This document shows, in pieces, positions 36,089 to 45,171 of a stretch of DNA of 64,000 nt. Below the pieces are notes generated by a model that made no database searches, was not told the origin of the DNA, and was given only the letters and a program-made list of their open reading frames with translations. The position numbers and the translations under genes are program-made. Source of the DNA: Pseudoxanthomonas sacheonensis (GTDB taxonomy: Bacteria > Pseudomonadota > Gammaproteobacteria > Xanthomonadales > Xanthomonadaceae); assembly GCF_010093305.1 (NCBI RefSeq), contig NZ_PDWS01000020.1:29851-93850 (forward strand). The letters are read 5' to 3'. Every line of letters begins with the position of its first letter. The first letter of the stretch is position 1.

Positions 36089-37180
36089 ATGGGCATCAAA
36101 TGCGGCATCGTCGGTCTGCCTAACGTCGGCAAATCGACTCTCTTCAATGCGCTGACCAAGGCGGGCATCGCTGCGGCCAACTTTCCGTTCTGCACCATCG
36201 AACCGAACGTGGGCGTGGTGCCGGTGCCGGATCTGCGCCTGAACCAGCTGGCCGAGATCGTGAAGCCGCAGAGAGTGCTGCCGACCGCGGTGGAGTTCGT
36301 CGACATCGCCGGTCTGGTCGCCGGCGCGGCCAGCGGCGAAGGTTTGGGCAACAAGTTCCTGGCCCATATCCGCGAAGTCGATGCGATCACCCACGTGGTG
36401 CGCTGCTTCGAGAACGACGACGTCATCCACGTCAACAACAAGGTCGATCCGCTGTCGGATATCGACACCATCGACACCGAGCTGGCGCTGGCCGACCTGG
36501 ACAGCGTGGAGAAGGCCTTGAACCGCGCCGAGCGCGCTGCCAAGGGCGGCGACAAGGACGCAGCCGCGCGCAAGCCGGTGCTGGCCAAGTTGCTGGCCGC
36601 GCTGAGCGACGGCAAGTCCGGCCGCAGCGTAGGCCTGGACGAGGAAGAGAAGGGACTGGTGCGCGATCTGTTCCTGCTGACGCTGAAGCCGGTGCTGTAC
36701 ATCGCCAACGTCACCGAGGATGGTTTCGAGAACAATCCGCACCTGGACGCCGTGCGCCAGCGCGCCGTCGCCGAAGGCGCCGAAGTGGTGCCGGTGTCGG
36801 CCGCGATCGAAGAAGAACTCTCGCAGATGGACGACGGCGACCGCGATTCGTTCCTGGCCGACATGGGCCTGGAAGAGCCGGGCCTGAACCGCGTGATCCG
36901 CGCCGCGTACAAGCTGCTGGGCCTGCAGACCTATTTCACCGCCGGGGTGAAGGAAGTGCGCGCGTGGACGGTCAAGGCCGGCTCCACCGCGCCGCAGGCC
37001 GCGGGCGTGATCCACACCGATTTCGAGAAGGGCTTCATCCGCGCCGAAACCATCTCCTTCGACGACTTCATCAAGTACAAGGGCGAAGCGGGATCGAAGG
37101 AAGCCGGGCGCCTGCGCCTGGAAGGCAAGGAATACCGCGTGCAGGAAGGCGACGTGCTGCATTTCCGCTTCAACGTCTGA
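36089..37180 (+). CDS. ychF: Ribosome-associated, redox-regulated ATPase YchF
   Basis: 363 aa OBG-family P-loop protein that binds ATP more than GTP. Walker [10 protein letters not shown] is at 9-17, followed by a coiled-coil insertion and the C-terminal TGS domain (about 280-360, [25 protein letters not shown]). Gene order pth-ychF is conserved in many bacteria. A bidirectional terminator follows. Confidence 0.96.
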   Translation: MGIKCGIVGLPNVGKSTLFNALTKAGIAAANFPFCTIEPNVGVVPVPDLRLNQLAEIVKPQRVLPTAVEFVDIAGLVAGAASGEGLGNKFLAHIREVDAITHVVRCFENDDVIHVNNKVDPLSDIDTIDTELALADLDSVEKALNRAERAAKGGDKDAAARKPVLAKLLAALSDGKSGRSVGLDEEEKGLVRDLFLLTLKPVLYIANVTEDGFENNPHLDAVRQRAVAEGAEVVPVSAAIEEELSQMDDGDRDSFLADMGLEEPGLNRVIRAAYKLLGLQTYFTAGVKEVRAWTVKAGSTAPQAAGVIHTDFEKGFIRAETISFDDFIKYKGEAGSKEAGRLRLEGKEYRVQEGDVLHFRFNV

Positions 37181-37223
37181 CTGGGTTCCCTTTTCCATCC
37201 GGCGTGTCCGGACTCGGCAAGAG

Positions 37224-37256
37224 AAAAACCCGCCGGAAGGCGGGTTTTTCGTTTTG
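37224..37256. terminator. Bidirectional terminator between ychF and the TonB receptor
   Basis: AAAAACCCGCC-GGAA-GGCGGGTTTTT: A tract on the left and T tract on the right allow use on both strands by the convergent genes. Confidence 0.92.
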
Positions 37257-37276
37257 TCGAAACGACGCGTTTTTTT

Positions 37277-40200
37277 TTACAGCGCCTCGCCCCCCAGCTT
37301 CCAGGTGATCTGCATGTAGTAGCTGCGCCCCATGGAATCGAACCAGGAGGTGTCGTAGTACGGGTAGTTCGCCCAGGTCGCGTCCCTTGGCGGCATCTTG
37401 TCCAGCAGGTTGTTGACGGTCAGCGACACGCGCAGGTGATCGGTGATGTCGTAGCGGGCGCCGGCATTGAAACGCCAGGTGGCCTGCGTCCACGCATCGT
37501 TGTCGTAGTTGGCGACACGGCCGACGTAGGTGCCGAACAGACTGGCGCCCCAGGCATTCCGGTCCCAGCTGACGCCTAGATTGCCCTTGGCCCGCGGAAG
37601 AGTGGTGGCGGCGAAGCTGACGTCCAGCATGTCCTCGGTCGGATCGCCGGGGTATTGCTGGCGGGTGTGCTTGTAGGCCCAGTTGTAGTTGGCGTTGAAG
37701 TTGAACTTGCCGGCATTGGCGGTCTGCAGGCGATAGTTGGCGGTCACGTCGATGCCCGACGTTTCTTCGTTGGCGATGTTGATGGGGGCGAAGTGGACGC
37801 TGGTGATGGTGCCATCCTCGTCGCGGATGACGCGGGCGAGCGCATCGACGCAGGTCGGCGAAGTTATGTCGACCGGATCGCCGTCGTTGGTGACGCCCAG
37901 CCGGCAATTGGCTTCGTCGATGCGCAGCTGCTCCCTGCTCTGGGCCTGTACCTGGTTGGACACGCTGATCTTGTAGTAATCCACCGCCAGGTCGAAATTG
38001 GCGCTCGGCGACCACACGAAGCCCGCCGTGAACGACTTGCTGGTTTCCACGTCCAGCTCCATGTTGCCGGCGTAGACGTCGAAGGTGTTGGTGTCCCAAC
38101 TGCCGTCGTCGTAACAGTCGCCGTCGCTCATGCCCGGTTCGTCGGTGCGGCACTGGTAGTAATCGGTCGAGACCGTGCGGTAGAAATCGTCGCCTGCGAA
38201 CAGGTAGTGCATGTCCGGCGCGCGGAAGCCGGTGCCGTAGGAACCGCGCAGCAGCAGCGTATCCAGCGGACGCCACTCAAGGCCCAGGCTGTAGGTGAAC
38301 TTGCCCGGATCCTTGTTGCCGTAGCTGTACTGGTCGTAGCGACCGGCGAGGCTGGCTTGCAACGAGCTCAGCAGTGGCACGCGAAACTCGGCCGCGGCGC
38401 CCCAGCGGTCGCGGCTGCCATGGCCATCGCCGTAGCGGGGACCGTAGTAGGCATCGGCGGTCAGGGCGAGCGGGTCGGGGTTGATGCGATAGGACTGCTC
38501 GCCGTACTCGATCGCGCCGGCGAAACCGACGTCGCCGGCCGGCATGGAGAACAAAGCGGGAGTGTCGAAGGTGAAGCTGAGATTGTCGTTCTTGGCTTCG
38601 GGGTGCCAGACGGACATCACGCCGAAGGTGGCGAATTCCGCCGGCGTCAGCGGCGTGAACAGGCGTGCCGGATCCGGGCTGAAGATCGCATAGCCGTCGG
38701 CGTCGTAGCCTTGCTGTTCGCCCAGGAAGAAGCGGTTGGCGACATCGGCCCTGATGCGCGGCATCTTCACGTCGGCCTTGTACTGGGAATGGTTGTAGGA
38801 GGCTTCCCAGCTCCAGTCCTCGCCGAACTTGCCGTTGAAGCCGGTGGTCACCGCCAGCGTCTTCTGCACGGTCTCGTTCATGCGGTTTTCCAGTCCGCCC
38901 ACCTCTTCGGGCGCGAACTGCCGCGACCAGATTTCGTAATGGCCGGTGTTGGCGTTGTAGAAGATCTTGTCGTTGTTGTCGGTGGAGTTGGGATCGTGGA
39001 ATTCCCAGGCCATGTGGTCGCTGGTCACGTCGTTGCCGTTGGTGCCGGTGAGCAGCTTGACCGTCTGACGCCCGAGCTGGACATCGGCGAACCAGGACAG
39101 GGAGTCGGAAAAGCGGTATTCGAACGAACCGTAGAGATTGGCGCCCTTGCGCTCGTTCTGGATCGTGCGGTACGCAATGGCGCGATCGCTGCCGCAGTAG
39201 GGTTCGCCGAATCTGTCTTCCGCCAGCACTGTGGTGCCTTCGTTCAGCCCCGACAACGCCGCGCAATCGTCGGCCGGCGCGATATTGACGTCGTCGTCCC
39301 AGTCGTAGAGCTGGGCGATGAGCCGGGGTAGGCGTCGACGCGAGGTGGGCGCGTCGAGGGTGGAGTCCTGGATGCTGCGGTCGGTGCCCCACAGCGGGCG
39401 CTTGTTGAGCAATTCCAGGCCGACGATGCCGCTGAAGTTGTCCCGTTCGAAGCCGGTAGTCAGCGACAAACGGTGCGATTCGCCGCCACCGCGCTCGGTA
39501 TCGCCATAGCGGTAGTCGATGATGGTGCCGTCGGTGGATTTCTTGAGGATGAAGTTGATCACGCCGGCCATGGCGTCGGAGCCGTAAACGGCCGAGGCGC
39601 TGCCGGTCAGCACTTCGACACGGTCGATCATCCCCAGGGGGATGTTGCCGATATCGGTGAAGTTGCTGCGGCTGTTCAGCGGCAGCGGAAAGTCGGCGAT
39701 GCGCCGACCGTTGATGAGCACCAGCGTGTGGTTGGGCCCCAGGCCGCGCAGATCGACCGCTTGGGCGCCCGGCGTGGATTGCGCGTTGGTGGTGTTCTGC
39801 TGGCCATAGACGCTGCCGCTGTTCTGGCTCAGCGAGCGCAACAGATCCGGGACGGAGGTGAGGCCGGCGGACTGGATCTGCTCGGCGGTGATCAGCGTGA
39901 TCGGCGCGGGGCCTTCCAGCTGCGCGCGCGGAATGCGCGAGCCGGTGACCTGGATGGTTTCGAGTTCCTGCACCGCCTCTTCGGGCGCGGCCGGCGCTTG
40001 CTGCGCCATGGAGACCTGCCTGGCGACTCTGGGCTTCGCCGGCGCCGTGCGCTTGACGATGACCATGGCACCGGAGGCATCGCGCTGCGCCACGAACTGG
40101 CTACCCCGCAGCAACCGATCCACCGCTTCCTGCGGTGTCCGCGCGCCCTGCACACCGGGCGTGCGCAGTCCCTGCAATTGCTCGGCGCGATAGACGAATT

Positions 40201-40351
40201 GCGCGCCCGACTGTCGGGCCAGGGCGTCGAGAGCGGAAACCAGTTCGCCCGGCGGAATGTTGATCGGCGCCGATGCCGGGGTTTGCGCACGGGCGGTAAG
40301 GGCGGCAGAACAAGCCAGGCTCAACAGCAGGACACGTAACGGACGAAGCAT
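37277..40351 (-). CDS. TonB-dependent receptor with N-terminal signalling (STN) domain
   Basis: 1024 aa from the ATG at 40351 (GGGGAA just upstream; an ATG at 40363 is also possible). Signal peptide about 1-23, then a secretin/TonB short N-terminal domain (about 28-100, INIPPGELVSALDALARQSG), a TonB-box-like ETIQVTGSRI, plug domain (GPNHTLVLINGRRIADFPL) and a 22-strand-type barrel ending in aromatic residues. The STN domain plus adjacent FecR and sigma genes indicate cell-surface signalling that controls its own expression. Ligand unknown. Confidence 0.93.
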   Translation of the reverse strand: MLRPLRVLLLSLACSAALTARAQTPASAPINIPPGELVSALDALARQSGAQFVYRAEQLQGLRTPGVQGARTPQEAVDRLLRGSQFVAQRDASGAMVIVKRTAPAKPRVARQVSMAQQAPAAPEEAVQELETIQVTGSRIPRAQLEGPAPITLITAEQIQSAGLTSVPDLLRSLSQNSGSVYGQQNTTNAQSTPGAQAVDLRGLGPNHTLVLINGRRIADFPLPLNSRSNFTDIGNIPLGMIDRVEVLTGSASAVYGSDAMAGVINFILKKSTDGTIIDYRYGDTERGGGESHRLSLTTGFERDNFSGIVGLELLNKRPLWGTDRSIQDSTLDAPTSRRRLPRLIAQLYDWDDDVNIAPADDCAALSGLNEGTTVLAEDRFGEPYCGSDRAIAYRTIQNERKGANLYGSFEYRFSDSLSWFADVQLGRQTVKLLTGTNGNDVTSDHMAWEFHDPNSTDNNDKIFYNANTGHYEIWSRQFAPEEVGGLENRMNETVQKTLAVTTGFNGKFGEDWSWEASYNHSQYKADVKMPRIRADVANRFFLGEQQGYDADGYAIFSPDPARLFTPLTPAEFATFGVMSVWHPEAKNDNLSFTFDTPALFSMPAGDVGFAGAIEYGEQSYRINPDPLALTADAYYGPRYGDGHGSRDRWGAAAEFRVPLLSSLQASLAGRYDQYSYGNKDPGKFTYSLGLEWRPLDTLLLRGSYGTGFRAPDMHYLFAGDDFYRTVSTDYYQCRTDEPGMSDGDCYDDGSWDTNTFDVYAGNMELDVETSKSFTAGFVWSPSANFDLAVDYYKISVSNQVQAQSREQLRIDEANCRLGVTNDGDPVDITSPTCVDALARVIRDEDGTITSVHFAPINIANEETSGIDVTANYRLQTANAGKFNFNANYNWAYKHTRQQYPGDPTEDMLDVSFAATTLPRAKGNLGVSWDRNAWGASLFGTYVGRVANYDNDAWTQATWRFNAGARYDITDHLRVSLTVNNLLDKMPPRDATWANYPYYDTSWFDSMGRSYYMQITWKLGGEAL

Positions 40352-40453
40352 TGGTTTCCCCATTGGCGCACGGGACTGCGCCCACGGCCTAACATGGACG
40401 AACGAACCCGAGAAATCCCGCCATCGGCCCTGGCGGCGGGGAAGAGCGGGGCG

Positions 40454-41557
40454 TCAGTGGCTGTGCAGGACGATGCGGTCCGGCTGGCGCTCGACCCGCA
40501 CCGGGAAGCCCTGTTCGAGCAGGCGCACGAACGCTTCGGTATTGGACCAGCGGAAATTGCCGCCCACCCGCATGGCCGACACCTGCGCATCGCCCATGAC
40601 GATCTTGCGTGCGTTGTAGCGGTTGAACTCGGCGGCCGCGTCCGCCAGCGGGGTATTGCGGAAGGTGAGGTAGCCGCTGCGCCAGTCAAGATCGCGCTCG
40701 GCCTCTTCGACCGTGCCCGTGCGCACCAGCACGCCGCGGCTGCCCGCCAGCGCCACATTGCCTGCGTGCAGCAGGGTGGTGGGCATCCGTTGCGGCCCGG
40801 TGCCGGCTTCGGATTGCAGGCGCACCGTGCCTTCGGTCACCACTACCCGCAAATCGGCGCCGCTGCGGCGCACCGCGAAGCGGGTGCCCACGGCCACCAC
40901 CTGCCGCCCGCCGGCGCTGACCACGAACGGCCGTCCCGGGTCCTTGGCCACCTCGAAGAACGCTTCTCCCTGTTCCAGGTCGATGCGGCGTTCGCCATTG
41001 GACAGGGAAACCAGCATTTTGCTGTCGCTGCTCAGGGTGGCGTTGGATCCGTCGGAGAGAGGCACGGAGCGCAAGTCGCCGATCGCGGTGAGGTAGGACG
41101 CCTGTTCCACCGAGGCATGGCGCTGCCAGCCCCAGCCCAGCGCGACCGCCAGCACCACCGCGGCCGCGGCGCCCGCATAGCCGCCCGCACGCGAGGCGCG
41201 GGGCGGTGTGCGCGGGGCGAACGTCAGGCCGCGAAGGTCGAGCGGCTCTTTCGCAGCGCCGGTCTGCGGCGCATGAGCGTCGACGGGGACGGCGCTGCGG
41301 CGCTCCTGCATATCAAAGGAAAAGCGCGCCCACTGTCCGCGCGCCGGTATCTGGCCGGCAGGAACGCCGGCTCCCAGCGCCTTCAGCCGTCCGCTATGCG
41401 CCCATGCCGCTTCGAGCCGCAGGAAGGCCACCCGGTGCGCGGTGGACTCGGCAAGCCAGGCCTCCAGGCCGGCCTGGTCCTGCGCGCCCCAGCCCTCGCC
41501 GTCGCGCCTGGCCAGCCAGGCCGCCGCGGTTTGTTCAATCTGTCTGCTGCTGGCCAT
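40454..41557 (-). CDS. FecR family transmembrane regulator
   Basis: 367 aa from the ATG at 41557. N-terminal cytoplasmic anti-sigma region with the conserved AWLARRDGEGW and LEAWLAESTAHRVAFLRLEAAW (about 13-53), one TM helix (about 127-144), then the periplasmic FecR domain (GDLRSVPLSDGSNATL, GEAFFEVAKDPGRPFVV, VVAVGTRFAVRRSG) and the C-terminal STN-like segment. It overlaps the sigma factor gene by 23 nt, so the pair is coupled. Confidence 0.93.
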   Translation of the reverse strand: MASSRQIEQTAAAWLARRDGEGWGAQDQAGLEAWLAESTAHRVAFLRLEAAWAHSGRLKALGAGVPAGQIPARGQWARFSFDMQERRSAVPVDAHAPQTGAAKEPLDLRGLTFAPRTPPRASRAGGYAGAAAAVVLAVALGWGWQRHASVEQASYLTAIGDLRSVPLSDGSNATLSSDSKMLVSLSNGERRIDLEQGEAFFEVAKDPGRPFVVSAGGRQVVAVGTRFAVRRSGADLRVVVTEGTVRLQSEAGTGPQRMPTTLLHAGNVALAGSRGVLVRTGTVEEAERDLDWRSGYLTFRNTPLADAAAEFNRYNARKIVMGDAQVSAMRVGGNFRWSNTEAFVRLLEQGFPVRVERQPDRIVLHSH

Positions 41558-42122
41558 GCCCGTTTCCGTTTTCGGCCTGCGCCGCCCCGTTCCGTGCGTC
41601 GGCAACGGGCACGCCATCGCCGTAGAAATGCTCGGCGAGCAGGCGTACGCCCTTGGCGACGTGCTTTTCCACGGTTTTCTCGCTGATTCCCAGGCGCATG
41701 GCCACTTCCTTTTGCGGGAGTTCCTCGACCCGTCGCAGCCAGACCACTTCCCGGCACCGGTCGGGGAGGCGGTCGAAGGCTTCGGCCAGCCGTTTGAGGA
41801 TCTGGCGCCCGCTCGACCAGCGCTCGGGCGTCACCTCATCTATCAAGACGTTCAACGACTCGAAATCACCCACTGCCTCGATCGATACCACCCGGCTGCG
41901 ACGCACGCGGTCGGCCATCAGGTGCCGCGCCGTGGCGAACAGAAAGGATTTGGGCATGGTGGGAAGCGCCTTCCCCGCGGCTTCGTAGACGCGGACATAG
42001 ACCTCCTGGCGCAGGTCGTGCAGCTCATCCCGGTGCGGCCAGCAGCGGCGCAGGAAGTAGGCCAGCGCCTGTTCGTGCACCAGAATCTCGCGGGCGAACC
42101 AGGCGTCGAGCGATTCGTTCAT
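41535..42122 (-). CDS. ECF sigma factor, FecI-like
   Basis: 195 aa. Region 2 (LRQEVYVRVYEAA, SFLFATARHLMADRVRR, about 38-78) and region 4 (LPDRCREVVWLRRVEELPQKEVAMRLGISEKTVEKHVAKG, about 118-158) are clear. It is predicted to direct transcription of the neighbouring TonB receptor in response to ligand through FecR. It is divergent from the cyanophycinase gene across 142 nt. Confidence 0.93.
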   Translation of the reverse strand: MNESLDAWFAREILVHEQALAYFLRRCWPHRDELHDLRQEVYVRVYEAAGKALPTMPKSFLFATARHLMADRVRRSRVVSIEAVGDFESLNVLIDEVTPERWSSGRQILKRLAEAFDRLPDRCREVVWLRRVEELPQKEVAMRLGISEKTVEKHVAKGVRLLAEHFYGDGVPVADARNGAAQAENGNGHGQQQTD

Positions 42123-42264
42123 GCGCCGACCTTAACCCAATCGGCGACCGTGCCGCCGGTGGCGAGCCGGAGTAGGGGGAAATCCGGGTAGGGGCCGGTC
42201 CTCGGGTAGGGGAATGGCGCTCCCCTTCGTCTGTATCGACAACCTGTACCCCGGACCCATCGCT

Positions 42265-43374
42265 ATGCGCCAACCGCAAACCGCTTTCCGACGCTGCAGA
42301 GGCTTTGGCCTGGCTTGGCTCTGGTCGTGCGTGGCGGTTTTGGCTCTTTGCGCGGGCCACGCCGCCGCGCGGATAAGCAGCGACAGCGCCCAGCGCAACG
42401 GCTACCACTACTACGAAATAGGCGACATGGCCGCGCCGCGGCCGGCCGCCACCCAGCCCGGGCTGATGCTGGTCGGCGGCGGCGAATGGCCCTACGAAGC
42501 GTTCCGCTGGATGATCGGCAAGGCCGGCCATGGCCGCATCGTGGTGCTGCGGGCTTCCGGTTCCACCGAAGCGCAGGACGAATTCTTCAAGGACATAGGC
42601 GGCATCACCGCCGCGCAGACGCTGGTTTTCGAAGACCGGCAGGCGGCCAGCGACCCGAAGGTGTTGGAGATCGTGCGCCAGGCCGACGGCATCTTCATCG
42701 CCGGCGGCGACCAGTCCAACTATGTACGTTTCTGGAAAGGCACTCCGCTCAACGACGCGCTCAATCAGCACGTCCGCGACGGCAAGCCCCTGGGCGGCAC
42801 CAGCGCCGGGCTGGCCATCATGGGGGCCTTCAGCTACGGTGCGATGGACGGCGGCAGCCTGACCTCGGAAGACGCCCTGAAGGATCCGATGGGGCCGGCG
42901 GTGACCCTGGTCGACGATTTCCTGCAGTTGCCCCCGCTGCCGGCGGGGCAGGTCATCACCGACAGCCATTTCGGCGCGCGCGACCGCCTGGGCCGGCTGC
43001 TGACCTTCATCGCCCGCCTGTCCAAGGAGCAGGGCACAGCCCAGATCAAAGGCCTAGGCGTGGATGAGAACACCGCCCTGTGCATCGACGGCGACGGGGT
43101 AGGGAAGGTCTTCACCGACACCAACGGCAAGGTCTGGCTGGTGGTTCCCCAGGGATTGGTGGACCTGGCGGCCAAGGGTAGCGCCCAAGACTATAGGGAA
43201 TTCATCGATGGCCGGGTGCGGGCAGGGCAAGCTCTTGATTTTCCTGGCTTCAACGTGACCGGCATCGGTTCCGGCAGCCGCCTGCTGCTGCCTGCCTTCA
43301 CTGTCGAGGATCCGGCCTTCCGCTCCGAAGCCGACGTGGTGAAGGGCCGCCTGGTGGTTCGCCCGCTAGACTGA
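42265..43374 (+). CDS. Secreted cyanophycinase-like S51 peptidase
   Basis: 369 aa. Signal peptide about 1-36 (ending GHAAA). S51 features: GGDQ (147-150), nucleophile GGTSAG with Ser180, and DSHFGARDRLGRL (233-245). Cyanophycinases cut the cyanophycin backbone to beta-Asp-Arg dipeptides; secreted versions (CphE type) act outside the cell. The residue after the Asp in the DxHF motif is Ser, where I recall Gln in CphB, so specificity should be treated with care. The isoaspartyl peptidase gene next to it supports a cyanophycin or isopeptide role. Confidence 0.87.
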   Translation: MRQPQTAFRRCRGFGLAWLWSCVAVLALCAGHAAARISSDSAQRNGYHYYEIGDMAAPRPAATQPGLMLVGGGEWPYEAFRWMIGKAGHGRIVVLRASGSTEAQDEFFKDIGGITAAQTLVFEDRQAASDPKVLEIVRQADGIFIAGGDQSNYVRFWKGTPLNDALNQHVRDGKPLGGTSAGLAIMGAFSYGAMDGGSLTSEDALKDPMGPAVTLVDDFLQLPPLPAGQVITDSHFGARDRLGRLLTFIARLSKEQGTAQIKGLGVDENTALCIDGDGVGKVFTDTNGKVWLVVPQGLVDLAAKGSAQDYREFIDGRVRAGQALDFPGFNVTGIGSGSRLLLPAFTVEDPAFRSEADVVKGRLVVRPLD

Positions 43375-43420
43375 AAGCCTTTCCCCGACCACTCCCTACC
43401 ACCCGAAGCCGGAAACCCCG

Positions 43421-44449
43421 ATGAAGAAACTGCGTCTTTGCGCTGCCTTGCTGGTCCTGCTGGCCCCGTCCGTCCAGGCTGCGGAGCCCGTGCTTCTGAT
43501 CCATGGCGGCGCCGGTGTAGTGCGCAGCGACATGACCCCGGCCGACGAGGCCGCGGTGCGCGCAGCGCTTGAGCTGGCCCTGCGCAAGGGTCACGAGCAG
43601 CTGGCGGCCGGCAAACCCGCGTTGGACGCAGTGACCGCGGCGATCACCGTGCTGGAGGACGACCCCCATTTCAACGCCGGCAAGGGCGCGGTCTTCACCC
43701 ACGACGGCAAAAACGAGCTGGACGCCTCGCTGATGGACGGTGCGACCCTGAAGGCCGGCGCGGTGGCCGGCGTGCATACGGTGAAAAACCCGATCCTGCT
43801 GGCGCAGGCGGTCATGGAGAAGTCCGAACACGTCATGATGGTCGGGCAGGGGGCGGAAATATTCGCCAAGGAACAAGGAGTTACGCTGGTCGACCCTTCG
43901 TATTTCCGCACCGAGAAGCGTTGGCAGCAGCTGCAGAAGGCGCTCAAGGAAGAAGCTTCCGGCCAGGCCCATGCCGACCTGGAGACCGCCAAACACTTCG
44001 GCACCGTGGGCGCGGTGGCGCTGGACCGGCAGGGCCATCTGGCTGCCGGCACCTCCACGGGGGGCATGACCAACAAGCGCTACGGCCGGGTGGGCGACTC
44101 GCCGATCATCGGCGCCGGTACCTATGCCAATGCCACCTGCGCGGTATCCGGCACCGGCTGGGGCGAGTTCTACATCCGCGCCGCCGCCGCGCACGCCATC
44201 TGCGCACGCATGGCCTACCTGAAGGAAACTCCGCAGCAGGCCGGCGAAACCGTCATCAACCAGGTCATCCCCAAGCTGGGCGGCGATGGCGGAGCCATCG
44301 TGCTGGGCGCCGATGGCGCCATCGGCACGCCCTTCAATACCGAAGGCATGTACCGGGGCTGGATCGGCGCCGACGGCGTGCCGCATGTGGCCTTGTATTC
44401 GGACGAGACGCTGCCATCTCATCCCCCTGCCGGCACGGTCAAGCCCTGA
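43421..44449 (+). CDS. Isoaspartyl peptidase/L-asparaginase (Ntn hydrolase)
   Basis: 342 aa. Signal peptide about 1-20. The plant-type asparaginase fold autocleaves before the catalytic Thr195 in GTVGAVALD; AGTSTGG, GRVGDSPIIGAGTYA and SGTGWGE are the usual substrate-site motifs. Splits beta-aspartyl dipeptides such as beta-Asp-Arg, the product of cyanophycinase. It lies 46 nt after the cyanophycinase gene, probably in one operon, and both are exported. Confidence 0.94.
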   Translation: MKKLRLCAALLVLLAPSVQAAEPVLLIHGGAGVVRSDMTPADEAAVRAALELALRKGHEQLAAGKPALDAVTAAITVLEDDPHFNAGKGAVFTHDGKNELDASLMDGATLKAGAVAGVHTVKNPILLAQAVMEKSEHVMMVGQGAEIFAKEQGVTLVDPSYFRTEKRWQQLQKALKEEASGQAHADLETAKHFGTVGAVALDRQGHLAAGTSTGGMTNKRYGRVGDSPIIGAGTYANATCAVSGTGWGEFYIRAAAAHAICARMAYLKETPQQAGETVINQVIPKLGGDGGAIVLGADGAIGTPFNTEGMYRGWIGADGVPHVALYSDETLPSHPPAGTVKP

Positions 44450-44463
44450 AATTCAGCGTGGCA

Positions 44464-44550
44464 GCGACGTGGGAGCGGCGTCCCGCCGCGAGCTCTTGCT
44501 TCTGGATTTGCACTGCAAGAGCTCGCGGCGGGACGCCGCTCCCACGTCGC
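44464..44550. repeat. REP palindrome GGGAGCGGCGTCCCGCCGCG, second copy
   Basis: Arms from 44464 and to 44550 are complementary over more than 30 nt and share the core of the element at 25194-25275. It starts 14 nt after the isoaspartyl peptidase stop. Confidence 0.9.
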
Positions 44551-44676
44551 TGCTCCAATAATTTGCGGAGTCGGACTGCCAGCCCGGTCCGCTCGGCTTG
44601 CCTGAACGGAAGTGATGCCGAAGCGCTCCTGTGCCATCCCGGGATCATTTATACAGAGATCGGAGCGAATGCCCGG

Positions 44677-44705
44677 TTGACAGTACCCGGACTACAGGCC
44701 AAAAT
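44677..44705 (+). promoter_or_regulatory. Promoter of the tRNA-Tyr-Gly-Thr-tufB operon
   Basis: Consensus -35 TTGACA (44677-44682), 17-nt spacer, -10-like CAAAAT (44700-44705), about 60 nt upstream of tRNA-Tyr. Confidence 0.65.
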
Positions 44706-44766
44706 CTCCGGCTGTTTCACTCCGGTTTGATTTGGCCGGCTGGGCTTCATCGAATCTACGCAATCC

Positions 44767-44852
44767 GGAGGGATACCCAAGCGGCCAACGGGGGCAGACT
44801 GTAAATCTGCTGGCTTACGCCTTCGGTGGTTCGAATCCACCTCCCTCCACCA
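44767..44852 (+). tRNA. tRNA-Tyr (GTA anticodon)
   Basis: Acceptor GGAGGGA/TCCCTCC, anticodon stem GCAGA/TCTGC around CTGTAAA, long variable arm (class II), T arm GGTGG-TTCGAAT-CCACC, encoded CCA. Confidence 0.96.
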
Positions 44853-44896
44853 GTTTCATGTGTCATCAGCGGTTGTGTCATCGGCGAGACCCCGGC

Positions 44897-44970
<74 letters not shown>

Positions 44971-45026
44971 ACGAACGCAACGCGCCAAGGCAGCAGTCAA
45001 AACCAAAGCGTCACCCGAGTTTCAAC

Positions 45027-45102
45027 GCTCACGTAGCTCAGTCGGTAGAGCACCTCCTTGGTAAGGAGGAGGTCGATGGTTCGATTCCATTCGTGAGCAC
45101 CA
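45027..45102 (+). tRNA. tRNA-Thr (GGT anticodon)
   Basis: Acceptor GCTCACG/CGTGAGC, anticodon stem CCTCC/GGAGG around TTGGTAA, encoded CCA at 45100-45102. It lies 69 nt before tufB. Confidence 0.96.
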
Positions 45103-45171
45103 TCCACAAGCGTCACCAAAGCTCCAAGCAAAACACCATCCATCCAACGATCTACTCGAGAAGAAGCAGCC

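Larger units (their letters stand above)
44450..44766. other. Non-coding gap with a REP palindrome and tRNA operon promoter
   Basis: Contains the REP at 44464-44550 and the promoter at 44677-44705. No credible gene. Confidence 0.6.
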
